The notes under the pieces are model-generated. The model worked only from the letters and a program-made list of their open reading frames with translations. It did not search any database and had not been told where the DNA came from. 64,000 nucleotides of DNA from contig QVIN01000016.1 in assembly GCA_003416985.1 (NCBI GenBank), forward strand, positions 1-64,000, given 5' to 3'. Source of the DNA: Duganella sp. BJB480. GTDB lineage: Bacteria > Pseudomonadota > Gammaproteobacteria > Burkholderiales > Burkholderiaceae_D. The position numbers were made by a program, and so were the translations under genes. Position 1 is the first letter of the stretch. Every line of letters begins with the position of its first letter. This document shows, piece by piece, positions 1 through 8,161 of the stretch.

Positions 1-1
1 C

Positions 2-127
2 AACCTGACCAATGAAATGCAGCAGCAGTACTACCACTTCGGCAGCGCGGGTACGCCGCAGTTGACCAATTTCGGTACGCTGCAGATCGGACGTTCGGTC
101 TCGGCCGCCTTGCGCTGGCAGATGTAA
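2..127 (+). CDS. TonB-dependent receptor, C-terminal fragment (cut by window edge)
   Basis: Only the last 41 codons are present, ending with TAA at 125-127. The peptide ends GRSVSAALRWQM, the usual form of the last outer-membrane beta-strand of a TonB-dependent receptor: alternating hydrophobic residues with an aromatic residue close to the C-terminus. Its place directly ahead of a sugar symporter and arabinan-degrading enzymes suggests it imports arabino-oligosaccharides across the outer membrane. The family call rests on the C-terminal strand pattern and context alone, because the plug and most of the barrel lie outside the window. Confidence 0.6.
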   Translation, partial: NLTNEMQQQYYHFGSAGTPQLTNFGTLQIGRSVSAALRWQM

Positions 128-142
128 CTGGAAGACCTAAGA

Positions 143-164
143 GCGTTCCCGTCAGCGGGAACGC
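143..164. repeat. Short hairpin between receptor and symporter
   Basis: Perfect 9-bp arms GCGTTCCCG / CGGGAACGC with a 4-base TCAG loop. No T-run follows, so it does not look like a complete intrinsic terminator; it may attenuate or protect transcript ends. The GTTCCCG/CGGGAAC core resembles the core of the larger hairpin at 8091-8126. Confidence 0.55.
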
Positions 165-183
165 CAACCTGTTGGAGTATCAG

Positions 184-1536
184 ATGTCGAATCAAAAATT
201 GTCGTTGGTGGAAAAAATAGGCTTCGGCGCTGGAGACATGGCGCTGAACGTGGTGATCTCGTCGATGATGTTGATCATCACCTTCTTCTACACCGACATC
301 TACGGCCTGAAGACGATGGACCTGGCGCTGATGTTCGGCGTGGTGAAGTTCGTCGGCGCGATGGCCGACCTGACCATGGGCCAGATCACCGACCGTTTCA
401 CCAGCCGCTGGGGGCGTTACCGTCCCTGGCTGCTGCTGTTGGCGGTGCCGTATGGCCTCAGCGTGTTCTTCGTCTTCACCACGCCCGACTGGGGCTACAG
501 CGCCAAGCTGGTTTGGGCCTATTCGACCTACATCATCATGACCATCATGACGGCGGGCGTCGGCATTCCGTACATCTCGCTGCCCAGCGCCTTGTCCAAG
601 GATCCGCAGGAGACCTTGTCCGCCAACGGCTACCGCCTGTTCTTCGCCAAGATCGGCGCCTTCATGGTGACGGTGATCGTGCCGCTGCTGTCGGAGCGCT
701 GGGGCGGCGGCAACGCGGCCGCCGGCTACCAGTTCGCCATGGCCGTGATGGCCGGCATGGGCGTGCTGCTGTTCCTGTTCTGCTTCTTCACCACCCAGGA
801 GCGCGTGCGGCACGTGGTGCAGCGCCAGTCGCTGTGGGAGCAGGTGAAGGTGCTGGTCCGGAACGACCAGTGGCTGATCCTGTGCGGCGTCTGCGTGACC
901 GGCACCATCGGCTACGTGGTGCGCGGCTCGGTGGCCATCTACTACGCCAAATACTATCTCGGCGCCGACGGTCCGACCATCTCGGCCTTCCTGTCCACCG
1001 GCGTGGTGGCCGCCATCCTGTCGATGATCGCCTCGACCTGGATCACCAAGTTCTATTGCAAGGTCAAGCTGTTCCGCTGGACGCAGATCGGCGTGGGCCT
1101 GATCAGCGCCGCGATGTACTTCTTCGTCGGACCGGGCGACACCATGCTGGCGTTTGTGCTGTACTTCCTGCTGTCGTTCGTGGTGGACCTGCATGCGCCG
1201 GTGTTCTGGTCGTCCATCGCCGAGACCATCGACTACGGCGTGGTCAAGACCGGCAAGCGGGTATCGGGCTTCGCCTTCGGCGGCATCTCGGTCTGCCAGA
1301 AGGCGGGCATGGGCATCGCCGGCATCCTGGTCGGCAAGCTGCTGACGCACTTCGCCTATGTGCCCAACGTCGAGCAGAGCGCCTATGCGCTGCACGGCAT
1401 CGTCTTGATGATGACGCTGATACCGGGCTTCTTCCACACCGTCATGGGGCTGTTGATGTTCAAGTACCGTATCAACGACAAGTACTACACCGAAGTCAAG
1501 GCGGCGATGGGAGTCAAAGCTTATGTGGCAGTCTAA
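184..1536 (+). CDS. GPH-family (glycoside-pentoside-hexuronide) sugar:cation symporter
   Basis: A 450-residue, 12-helix inner-membrane carrier. The N-terminus (VEKIGFGAGDMALN) and the cytoplasmic loop DRFTSRWGRYRPW are hallmark sequences of the GPH family, which imports pentosides and oligosaccharides with Na+ or H+. The TTG at 172 is in frame, but ATG at 184 is preferred because GGAG at 174-177 is well spaced for it. The gene overlaps the next reading frame at its 3' end (1523-1536 region), and a cytosolic GH43 enzyme follows, which suggests import of short arabino-oligosaccharides that are then cleaved inside the cell. The exact substrate is inferred from context. Confidence 0.88.
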   Translation: MSNQKLSLVEKIGFGAGDMALNVVISSMMLIITFFYTDIYGLKTMDLALMFGVVKFVGAMADLTMGQITDRFTSRWGRYRPWLLLLAVPYGLSVFFVFTTPDWGYSAKLVWAYSTYIIMTIMTAGVGIPYISLPSALSKDPQETLSANGYRLFFAKIGAFMVTVIVPLLSERWGGGNAAAGYQFAMAVMAGMGVLLFLFCFFTTQERVRHVVQRQSLWEQVKVLVRNDQWLILCGVCVTGTIGYVVRGSVAIYYAKYYLGADGPTISAFLSTGVVAAILSMIASTWITKFYCKVKLFRWTQIGVGLISAAMYFFVGPGDTMLAFVLYFLLSFVVDLHAPVFWSSIAETIDYGVVKTGKRVSGFAFGGISVCQKAGMGIAGILVGKLLTHFAYVPNVEQSAYALHGIVLMMTLIPGFFHTVMGLLMFKYRINDKYYTEVKAAMGVKAYVAV

Positions 1537-1555
1537 TTTTCAGGAAATGGAAGCA

Positions 1556-2503
1556 ATGGAAGAAGTCCTCACCCCGCTGATCGAGCAGCGCGCCGATCCG
1601 TTTATCATTCGTCACAGCGACGGCTACTACTACTTCACCGCCTCGGTGCCGCAGTACGACCGCATCGAGCTGCGTCGCGCCAAGACCATCGCCGGCCTGG
1701 CGGACGCGGAGAAGGTCGATGTCTGGCACAAGCCCGATGCGGGCCCGTACAGCGAACTGGTTTGGGCGCCGGAGCTGCATTTCAACGACGGCGCCTGGTA
1801 CGTCTACTTCGCCGCCGCGCCGAGCCGCGAGATCAAACACAAGCTGTTCCAGCACCGCATGTACGCGATCCGCAACGCCAATCCCAATCCGCTGGAAGGC
1901 GAGTGGGAGTTCATGGGCCAGATCGACACCGGCATCGACACCTTCTGCCTGGACGCCACCACCTTCACCCACAAGGGCCAGCTGTACTACCTGTGGGCGC
2001 AGAAGGACGTGGCCATCGAGGGCAATTCCAACCTGTACATCGCGCCGATGAAGACGCCGTGGCAGCTCGGCGGCCCGCCGGTCATGCTGAGCAAGCCGGA
2101 ATTCGATTGGGAGATCCGCGGCTTCTGGGTCAACGAAGGGCCGTCGGTGCTGAAGAAAAACGGCAAGGTCTTCATCAGCTACTCGGCCAGCGCCACCGAC
2201 GAGAACTACGCCATGGGCCTGTTGTGGGCGGACGACCGCGCCAACCTGCTGGATCCGACATCGTGGACCAAGTCGCGCCAGCCGGTGCTGCAGACCTGCT
2301 TCGAGCACGGCGTGTACGGACCGGGACATAACAGCTTCACCATCGGCGATGATGGCGAGACCGTCATGTTGGTTTATCATGCACGCACTTATACCGAGAT
2401 TATCGGCGATCCGCTGTGGAACCCGGACCGGCACACCTATGTCAAACCACTGAAGTGGGACGAGCAGGGCATGCCGGTATTCGGAAAGCCCTCGATAGCC
2501 TGA
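1556..2503 (+). CDS. Cytosolic GH43 glycosidase (likely exo-alpha-L-arabinofuranosidase)
   Basis: About 315 residues with the five-bladed beta-propeller pattern of GH43. The expected acidic triad is visible: D14 (RADPF) as base, D133 (CLDATTF) as pKa modulator and E194 (NEGPSVL) as acid. There is no signal peptide, so it should act in the cytoplasm on arabino-oligosaccharides brought in by the preceding symporter. In-frame starts exist at 1523, 1547 and 1556; 1556 is chosen because AGGAA lies 9 bases before it. A beta-xylosidase activity cannot be excluded from sequence alone, but the neighbouring arabinan enzymes favour arabinofuranosidase. Confidence 0.85.
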   Translation: MEEVLTPLIEQRADPFIIRHSDGYYYFTASVPQYDRIELRRAKTIAGLADAEKVDVWHKPDAGPYSELVWAPELHFNDGAWYVYFAAAPSREIKHKLFQHRMYAIRNANPNPLEGEWEFMGQIDTGIDTFCLDATTFTHKGQLYYLWAQKDVAIEGNSNLYIAPMKTPWQLGGPPVMLSKPEFDWEIRGFWVNEGPSVLKKNGKVFISYSASATDENYAMGLLWADDRANLLDPTSWTKSRQPVLQTCFEHGVYGPGHNSFTIGDDGETVMLVYHARTYTEIIGDPLWNPDRHTYVKPLKWDEQGMPVFGKPSIA

Positions 2504-2539
2504 ACGCACCGCGAAAGCGGAAATTTATAGAACACTCGC

Positions 2540-2570
2540 GGCGGCCACGGAACAAATTCCGTCGGCCGCC
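2540..2570. other. Strong intergenic hairpin upstream of the epimerase
   Basis: A 13-bp stem with a single bulged C: GGCGGCCACGGAA pairs with TTCCGT-C-GGCCGCC around a CAAA loop. It fills the gap between the GH43 and epimerase genes. No T-run follows, so an mRNA processing or stability role is more likely than full termination. Confidence 0.5.
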
Positions 2571-2589
2571 GTTGCCGTAGAAAGCCTCC

Positions 2590-3636
2590 ATGCAGCCCAA
2601 TGTCACCGCAGCACCCTTCGGCCCCGAAGCCACCCTGTACACCCTGACCAACGCCAATGGCATGATCGTCAAGATCAGCGACCTTGGCGGCGTGATCACC
2701 GAAATCCACACGCCCGGCCGCGACGGCAAGCTGGCCGACGTCTGCCTGGGCTTCGACGATGCCGCCGCCTACCTGGGCGAATCCCACTACTTCGGCGCGC
2801 TGATCGGCCGATACGGCAACCGCATCGCCAACGGCCGCTTCACGCTGGACGGCCAGACGTACCAGCTGAACGTGAACAACGGTGTAAATCATTTACACGG
2901 AGGCGTGGACGGCTTTCACCGCCGCATGTGGGAAGCCGAAACCTTCGCCACGCCCAAATCGGCGGGCCTGATCCTGAGCTACCTGAGCGCCGACGGCGAG
3001 CAGGGCTACCCCGGCAACCTGGAAGTGACGGTCATCTACGAACTGCGCGAGAATAACGAATTGCGTATCGCTTTCCACGCCATCACCGATAAGGCGACAC
3101 CGGTCAACCTGACCAACCACGCCTATTTCAACCTGGCCGGCAAGGGTGACATCCTGTCCCACGAGCTGACCATCGCGGCCGACGCCTACACCCCGGTCGA
3201 CGGCGGCCTGATACCCACCGGCGAACTGCCTGCGGTGGCGGGCACGCCGTTCGACTTCCGCACGCCGCACGCGATCGGCGCGCGCATCGACCAGGACGAC
3301 GAGCAGCTGCGCCACGGCGCCGGCTACGACCACAACTTCGTGCTGAATAAATCCGCGCCGCGCGCGCTGGAACTGGCGGCCCGCGTGCGCGATCCGTCCT
3401 CCGGCCGCGTGCTGGAGGTGCTGACCCAGGAGCCGGGCGTGCAGTTCTACAGCGGGAACTTCCTCCACGACGGCATGAGCGGGAAAGGGCGCATCTACGG
3501 CTATCGCAGCGGCTTCTGCCTCGAACCGCAGCATTATCCCGATTCGCCCAACCGTCCCGAATTCCCGTCGACGATACTGCGTCCCGGCGAGGAATACACC
3601 ACCGTCATGGCTTACCGCTTTAGTGTCGATGACTGA
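2590..3636 (+). CDS. galM: Aldose 1-epimerase (mutarotase)
   Basis: 348 residues, normal for the family. It interconverts alpha and beta anomers of aldoses in the cytoplasm. Signature segments are present: GRYGNRIANGRF near 73-84, the HLHGG histidine (H103), NHAYFNL with the second active-site histidine (H177), and the C-terminal PGEEY region that carries the family's catalytic glutamate. No signal peptide is present. In this locus it would supply the anomer of L-arabinose used by the 1-dehydrogenase encoded at 8162. Its stop codon TGA forms the first three bases of the operator that follows. Confidence 0.93.
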   Translation: MQPNVTAAPFGPEATLYTLTNANGMIVKISDLGGVITEIHTPGRDGKLADVCLGFDDAAAYLGESHYFGALIGRYGNRIANGRFTLDGQTYQLNVNNGVNHLHGGVDGFHRRMWEAETFATPKSAGLILSYLSADGEQGYPGNLEVTVIYELRENNELRIAFHAITDKATPVNLTNHAYFNLAGKGDILSHELTIAADAYTPVDGGLIPTGELPAVAGTPFDFRTPHAIGARIDQDDEQLRHGAGYDHNFVLNKSAPRALELAARVRDPSSGRVLEVLTQEPGVQFYSGNFLHDGMSGKGRIYGYRSGFCLEPQHYPDSPNRPEFPSTILRPGEEYTTVMAYRFSVDD

Positions 3637-3701
3637 TACCAAATCGGGTATCAAAGTCGAATAATAATTTATTGGAAAGATATCTCAGTACAACTTAGTA
3701 T
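3634..3701 (+). promoter_or_regulatory. LysR-type-regulated promoter 1 (arabonate pathway operon)
   Basis: A 20-bp dyad TGATACCAAATCGGGTATCA (3634-3653; 7-bp arms TGATACC/GGTATCA) is followed after 18 bases by TTGGAA (3672-3677), an 18-bp spacer and TAGTAT (3696-3701). The dyad centre lies about 64 bases before the expected start site, where LysR-type regulators typically bind. The same geometry recurs base for base at 17476-17543, and a related dyad lies in front of the local lysR gene. Confidence 0.75.
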
Positions 3702-3764
3702 GGCTTCATCGATGCGGGGGCATGACATCAGGCTCCCGCACAGGAACATACTGAGGAGATATGC

Positions 3765-5507
3765 ATGTCCGAGAACGACAAAAAGGTGAAGCTGCGCTCC
3801 GCCGAGTGGTTTGGTACGCAAGACAAGAACGGTTTCATGTATCGCAGCTGGATGAAGAATCAGGGCATCCCCGATCATGAATTCCAGGGCAAACCTATCA
3901 TCGGCATCTGCAACACGTGGTCCGAGCTGACCCCTTGCAATGCCCACTTCCGCAAGCTGGCGGAACACGTCAAGCGCGGCATCCTGGAGGCGGGCGGCTT
4001 CCCGGTCGAGTTCCCGGTGTTCTCCAACGGCGAATCGAACCTGCGCCCGACCGCCATGTTGACCCGCAACCTGGCCAGCATGGATGTCGAGGAATCGATC
4101 CGCGGCAATCCGATGGACGGCGTGGTGCTGCTGGTCGGCTGCGACAAGACCACCCCGGCGCTGCTGATGGGCGCCGCCTCGGTCGACATCCCGACCATCG
4201 TCGTCAGCGGCGGCCCTATGCTGAACGGTAAACTGAACGGCAAGAACATCGGCTCCGGCACCGCCGTATGGCAGCTGCACGAGCAGGTCAAGGCCGGCGA
4301 AATCTCCATGCACGAATTCATGTCGGCGGAATCGGGCCACTCCCGCTCCGCAGGCACCTGCAACACCATGGGCACCGCGTCCACGATGGCCTGCATGGCC
4401 GAAGCGCTGGGCACCACGCTGCCGCACAACGCCGCCATCCCCGCCGTCGATTCGCGCCGCTACATCCTGGCGCACATGTCGGGCATCCGCGCCGTCGAGA
4501 TGGTGAAGGAAGGCCTGACGCTGTCGAAGATCCTCAAGCGCGAGAACTTCGAGAACGCGATCCGCGTCAACGCCGCCATCGGCGGTTCCACCAACGCCGT
4601 GATCCACCTGAAGGCCATCGCAGGCCGCATCGGCGTGGACCTGGAGCTGGAGGACTGGACCCGCGTGGGCCGTGGCACGCCGACCATCGTCGACCTGCTG
4701 CCGTCGGGCCGCTTCCTGATGGAGGAGTTCTACTACGCCGGCGGCCTGCCGGGCGCGATCCGCCGCATGGGCGAGGGCGACCTGGTGCCGCATCCGAGCG
4801 CACTGACCGTCAACGGCAAATCGCTGTGGGACAACTGCAAGGACGCGCCGATCTACGACGATGAGGTGATCCGTCCGCTGGACAAGCCGCTGCTGAAGGA
4901 TGGCGGCATCTGCATCCTGCGCGGCAACCTGGCGCCGCGCGGCGCGGTGTTGAAACCGTCGGCCGCCACGCCGGAGCTGATGCAGCATCGCGGCCGCGCC
5001 GTGGTGTTCGAGGACTTCGAACACTACAAGAGCCGCATCGTCGATCCTGAACTGGAAGTCGATGCCAACTCGGTGCTGGTGATGAAGAACTGCGGCCCGA
5101 AAGGTTATCCCGGCATGGCCGAGGTAGGGAACATGGGCCTGCCGCCGAAACTGCTGGCGGCCGGCGTCAAGGACATGGTCCGCATCTCGGACGCGCGCAT
5201 GAGCGGCACTGCCTACGGCACCGTGGTGCTGCACGTGGCGCCGGAAGCGATGGCCGGCGGCCCGCTGGGCATCGTCAAGGACGGCGACTGGATCACGCTC
5301 GATTGCGCCGGCGGTTTGCTGAACCTGGAGATTTCGGATGCGGAGATGGCGGAACGCCAGGCCGCGCGTGTGCCCGGCTCGGCGCCTGGTCCGAAGACCG
5401 GTTACCAGCAGCTGTACATCGAACACGTGCTGCAAGCCGATGAAGGCTGCGACTTCGACTTCCTGGTCGGGAATCGTGGATCGGCCGTGCCGCGCCACTC
5501 GCACTAA
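3765..5507 (+). CDS. araC: L-arabonate dehydratase (IlvD/Edd family)
   Basis: 580 residues. It dehydrates L-arabonate to L-2-keto-3-deoxyarabonate in the cytoplasm. It belongs to the pentonate branch of the IlvD/Edd family. The three cysteines expected to hold a [2Fe-2S] cluster are C58 (TPCNA), C126 (VGCDKTTPA) and C199 (GTCNTMG), at nearly the positions known for the Rhizobium leguminosarum L-arabinonate dehydratase. GAGGAG at 3753-3758 supports the start at 3765. It is the first gene of the operon driven from 3634-3701. D-xylonate or other pentonates are possible alternative substrates; the arabinan context favours L-arabonate. Confidence 0.9.
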   Translation: MSENDKKVKLRSAEWFGTQDKNGFMYRSWMKNQGIPDHEFQGKPIIGICNTWSELTPCNAHFRKLAEHVKRGILEAGGFPVEFPVFSNGESNLRPTAMLTRNLASMDVEESIRGNPMDGVVLLVGCDKTTPALLMGAASVDIPTIVVSGGPMLNGKLNGKNIGSGTAVWQLHEQVKAGEISMHEFMSAESGHSRSAGTCNTMGTASTMACMAEALGTTLPHNAAIPAVDSRRYILAHMSGIRAVEMVKEGLTLSKILKRENFENAIRVNAAIGGSTNAVIHLKAIAGRIGVDLELEDWTRVGRGTPTIVDLLPSGRFLMEEFYYAGGLPGAIRRMGEGDLVPHPSALTVNGKSLWDNCKDAPIYDDEVIRPLDKPLLKDGGICILRGNLAPRGAVLKPSAATPELMQHRGRAVVFEDFEHYKSRIVDPELEVDANSVLVMKNCGPKGYPGMAEVGNMGLPPKLLAAGVKDMVRISDARMSGTAYGTVVLHVAPEAMAGGPLGIVKDGDWITLDCAGGLLNLEISDAEMAERQAARVPGSAPGPKTGYQQLYIEHVLQADEGCDFDFLVGNRGSAVPRHSH

Positions 5508-5525
5508 TCAAAATCCGGAGACACC

Positions 5526-6518
5526 ATGTTACTCGTACAATTCAAGAACGAACAAGGCGCGCGCCAGATCGGCGTGCTGGAACAGAACACCATCCGCGTC
5601 ATCGAAGGCTACGACACCACCTACGCGCTGGCGCAAGCCGCGATCCGCAAGTCGACCGGTCTGGCCGACCTGGCGGCGCAAGCCACCGGTTCCGCCGTGG
5701 TGGCGTTCGACGCCGTCGCCGCGGCCGGCCGCCTGCTGCCGCCGCTGGACCACAGCGACGACGCCCACTGCTACGTCACCGGCACCGGCCTGACCCACCT
5801 GGGCAGCGCCGACACCCGCGACGCCATGCACAAGAAAATCGGCGGCGACGTCGCATCCCTGAGCGACTCCATGAAGATGTTCCGCATGGGCGTGGAAGGC
5901 GGCAAGCCTGCGGCGGGCCAGGCCGGCGTGCAGCCGGAATGGTTCTACAAGGGCGACGGCTCCATCGTGGCCGCCAGCGGCCAGGCCCTGAACATGCCGG
6001 ACTTCGCGCTGGACGGCGGCGAAGAGCCTGAAGTGGCGGGGCTGTACGTGATCGGCGACGACGGCCAGCCGTACCGCGTGGGCTACGCCATCGGCAACGA
6101 GTTCTCGGACCACGTGACCGAGCGCCAGAATTACCTGTACCTCGCACATTCCAAGCTGCGCGCCTGCGGCCTGGGCCCGGCGCTGCTGGTCGGCGAAGCG
6201 CCGGCGCACATCGAAGGCACCTCGCGCATCTACGACGTGGAAGGCAAGGTCCGTTGGGAGAAGGCCTTCTTCAGCGGCGAGCAGAATATGTCGCACACCA
6301 TCGCCAACCTGGAGCACCACCACTTCAAGTACCCGCTGTTCAAGCGTCCGGGCGATGTGCACATCCACTTCTTCGGTACGGCGACGCTGAGCGTGGCCGA
6401 CAACATCGTCGTCAAGCCTGGCGAAACGTTTGAAATCGAAGCGCCGCAGTTCGGCCCAGCCTTGCGCAACAAGCTGGCCGTGTACAAAACCGAAGTCGCG
6501 AAAGTGAAGGCACTATGA
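5526..6518 (+). CDS. araD1: AraD1/GguC family protein (FAH fold), putative L-2-keto-3-deoxyarabonate dehydratase
   Basis: 330 residues. The C-terminal half shows the fumarylacetoacetate-hydrolase fold pattern (GYAIGNEFSDHVTE near 185-198 with metal-binding acids, and DVHIHFFGTATLS further on). Proteins of this type recur in betaproteobacterial arabinose loci under the names GguC or AraD1. By position it fills the step L-2-keto-3-deoxyarabonate to alpha-ketoglutarate semialdehyde, a step done by a DapA-like enzyme in the textbook pathway. CGGAGA precedes the start. The next gene overlaps it by 4 bases (ATGA), so the two are translationally coupled. Family assignment is firm; the reaction is inferred from context. 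Confidence 0.8.
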   Translation: MLLVQFKNEQGARQIGVLEQNTIRVIEGYDTTYALAQAAIRKSTGLADLAAQATGSAVVAFDAVAAAGRLLPPLDHSDDAHCYVTGTGLTHLGSADTRDAMHKKIGGDVASLSDSMKMFRMGVEGGKPAAGQAGVQPEWFYKGDGSIVAASGQALNMPDFALDGGEEPEVAGLYVIGDDGQPYRVGYAIGNEFSDHVTERQNYLYLAHSKLRACGLGPALLVGEAPAHIEGTSRIYDVEGKVRWEKAFFSGEQNMSHTIANLEHHHFKYPLFKRPGDVHIHFFGTATLSVADNIVVKPGETFEIEAPQFGPALRNKLAVYKTEVAKVKAL

Positions 6519-8083
6519 TCATCACCGGTGAAGCACTGATCGGCGGCGTCGCCGTCAAAGGCACGGGCAGCCCTGTCCGCGCCTACAACCCATCGTTGCA
6601 GCAGCCGATGGAGCCTGAATTCCATGCGGTCGATTTCGACCAGATCGACCAGGCCTGCCGCCTGGCCGACGCCGCGTTCGACACCTTCCGCGCGCTGAGC
6701 GACGAGAAGCGCGCCGTCTTCCTCGAAGCCATCGGCGAGCAAATCATGGCGCTGGGCGATGTGCTGGTGGAGCGCGTGATGGCCGAAACCGGCCTGCCGC
6801 GCGCCCGTATCGAGGGTGAGCGTGGCCGCACCGTCGGCCAGCTGAAACTGTTTGCCAACCTGCTGCGCGAAGGCTCGTGGAACGATGTCCGCATCGACAA
6901 GGCGTTGCCGGATCGGGCGCCGCCGCGTCCGGACCTGCGCATGCGCATGATCGGACTCGGTCCCGTCGCGGTTTTCGCGGCCAGTAACTTCCCGTTGGCT
7001 TTTTCTGTGGCCGGCGGCGACACCGCGTCGGCATTGGCGGCCGGCTGCCCGGTGGTGCTGAAGGCGCACTCCGCGCATCCCGGCACGTCGGAGCTGGTGG
7101 GCCGCGCCGTGGTCAAGGCCGTGGAGCTGTGCGGCCTGCCGGCCGGCGTGTTCGCGCTGCTGACCGGCAGCGGCAACGGCATCGGCCAGGAGTTGGTGCG
7201 CCACCCGGCCATCAAGGCGGTCGGCTTCACCGGCTCGCGCAGCGGCGGTACGGCGCTGATGGCTGTTGCGGCCGCGCGTCCGGTGCCGATTCCCGTGTAT
7301 GCGGAAATGAGCTCGATCAATCCAGTGTTCCTGATGCCGCGCGCACTGGCTGCGCGCGCCGAGGACATCGCCGGCGCATTCGCCGGATCGCTGGTGCTGG
7401 GTGTGGGCCAGATGTGCACCAATCCCGGCCTGGTGATCGGCGTCGCCGGCCCTGAGCTGGACCGCTTCGCCAACGCCGCCGCGCAAGCGCTGGCCGGTGG
7501 CGCCGCTTGCGCCATGCTGTCGCCGGGGATCGCCGGCAGCTTCCAGCGCGGCGTCGCCCAGCTGGCCGAGCATGCGGACGTGAAGACGCTGGCGCTGGCG
7601 CCGCAGGCGGAAGGCAAGGGCGCTCCGGCGCTGTTCGTCACCAGCGGCGCGGCCTTCCTGTCGCAGCATGCGCTGTCGGAGGAGGTATTCGGACCGGCTT
7701 CGCTGCTGGTCGCCTGCAAGGACATGGCGGAACTGCGCCAGATCGCCGAAAGCCTGGAAGGCCAGCTGACAGCCACGCTGCAACTGGATGACGGCGACCT
7801 GGATGAAGCGCACAAGCTGCTGCCTGTGTTGGAGCGCAAGGCCGGCCGCATCCTGGCCAACGGCTTCCCGACCGGTGTGGAAGTCTGCAGCGCGATGGTG
7901 CACGGCGGACCGTTCCCGTCGACCTCCGATGGCCGCAGCACGTCCGTCGGCACGGGCGCGATCGTGCGCTTCCTGCGTCCGGTGTCGTACCAGAACCTGT
8001 CGCAAGCGCTGTTGCCCGAAGTCTTGCGCGACAACGGCCCGGTGGTTTGGCGCCGCCGGGAGGGTGAACTGACGCGTAACTGA
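6515..8083 (+). CDS. Alpha-ketoglutarate semialdehyde dehydrogenase (aldehyde dehydrogenase family)
   Basis: 522 residues, cytosolic, NAD(P)+-dependent. It oxidises 2,5-dioxopentanoate to 2-oxoglutarate, the last step of non-phosphorylative pentose oxidation. Catalytic residues are visible: nucleophile C301 in GQMCTNPG and general base E264 in YAEMSS. The cofactor-binding segments FAASNFPLAFS and FTGSRSGG are also present. The length and the MCTNPG active site match the KGSADH subgroup rather than betaine-type aldehyde dehydrogenases. It is coupled to the preceding gene by an ATGA overlap, and it closes the route from arabonate to the TCA cycle. Confidence 0.9.
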   Translation: MIITGEALIGGVAVKGTGSPVRAYNPSLQQPMEPEFHAVDFDQIDQACRLADAAFDTFRALSDEKRAVFLEAIGEQIMALGDVLVERVMAETGLPRARIEGERGRTVGQLKLFANLLREGSWNDVRIDKALPDRAPPRPDLRMRMIGLGPVAVFAASNFPLAFSVAGGDTASALAAGCPVVLKAHSAHPGTSELVGRAVVKAVELCGLPAGVFALLTGSGNGIGQELVRHPAIKAVGFTGSRSGGTALMAVAAARPVPIPVYAEMSSINPVFLMPRALAARAEDIAGAFAGSLVLGVGQMCTNPGLVIGVAGPELDRFANAAAQALAGGAACAMLSPGIAGSFQRGVAQLAEHADVKTLALAPQAEGKGAPALFVTSGAAFLSQHALSEEVFGPASLLVACKDMAELRQIAESLEGQLTATLQLDDGDLDEAHKLLPVLERKAGRILANGFPTGVEVCSAMVHGGPFPSTSDGRSTSVGTGAIVRFLRPVSYQNLSQALLPEVLRDNGPVVWRRREGELTRN

Positions 8084-8090
8084 TCCAAGC

Positions 8091-8126
8091 CGGCATGGGT
8101 TCCCGTCTTCACGGGAATCCATGCCG
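8091..8126. repeat. 36-bp hairpin repeat (TTCCCGT/ACGGGAA core)
   Basis: Arms of 16 bases (CGGCATGGGTTCCCGT / ACGGGAATCCATGCCG) pair at 15 of 16 positions around a 4-base loop, and the mismatch is a G-U pair in RNA. A-runs, not T-runs, follow on the plus strand, so it is not a plus-strand intrinsic terminator. The core is similar to small dispersed palindromes common in proteobacteria. Confidence 0.6.
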
Positions 8127-8161
8127 AGCAAAAAAAACACATAAAAAAAGCAGGAGACAGC

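Noticed and set aside
143..164. Intrinsic terminator after the TonB receptor
   Set aside because: The 9-bp hairpin is real but lacks a T-run on either strand, so it is listed as a hairpin only.
3669..5504. Long open frames opposite the arabonate dehydratase and other genes (for example 6230-8170, 15073-17196 on the minus strand)
   Set aside because: They are antisense shadows caused by high GC codon bias: low-complexity Arg/His/Ala-rich translations without recognisable motifs, lying over genes with intact catalytic residues.
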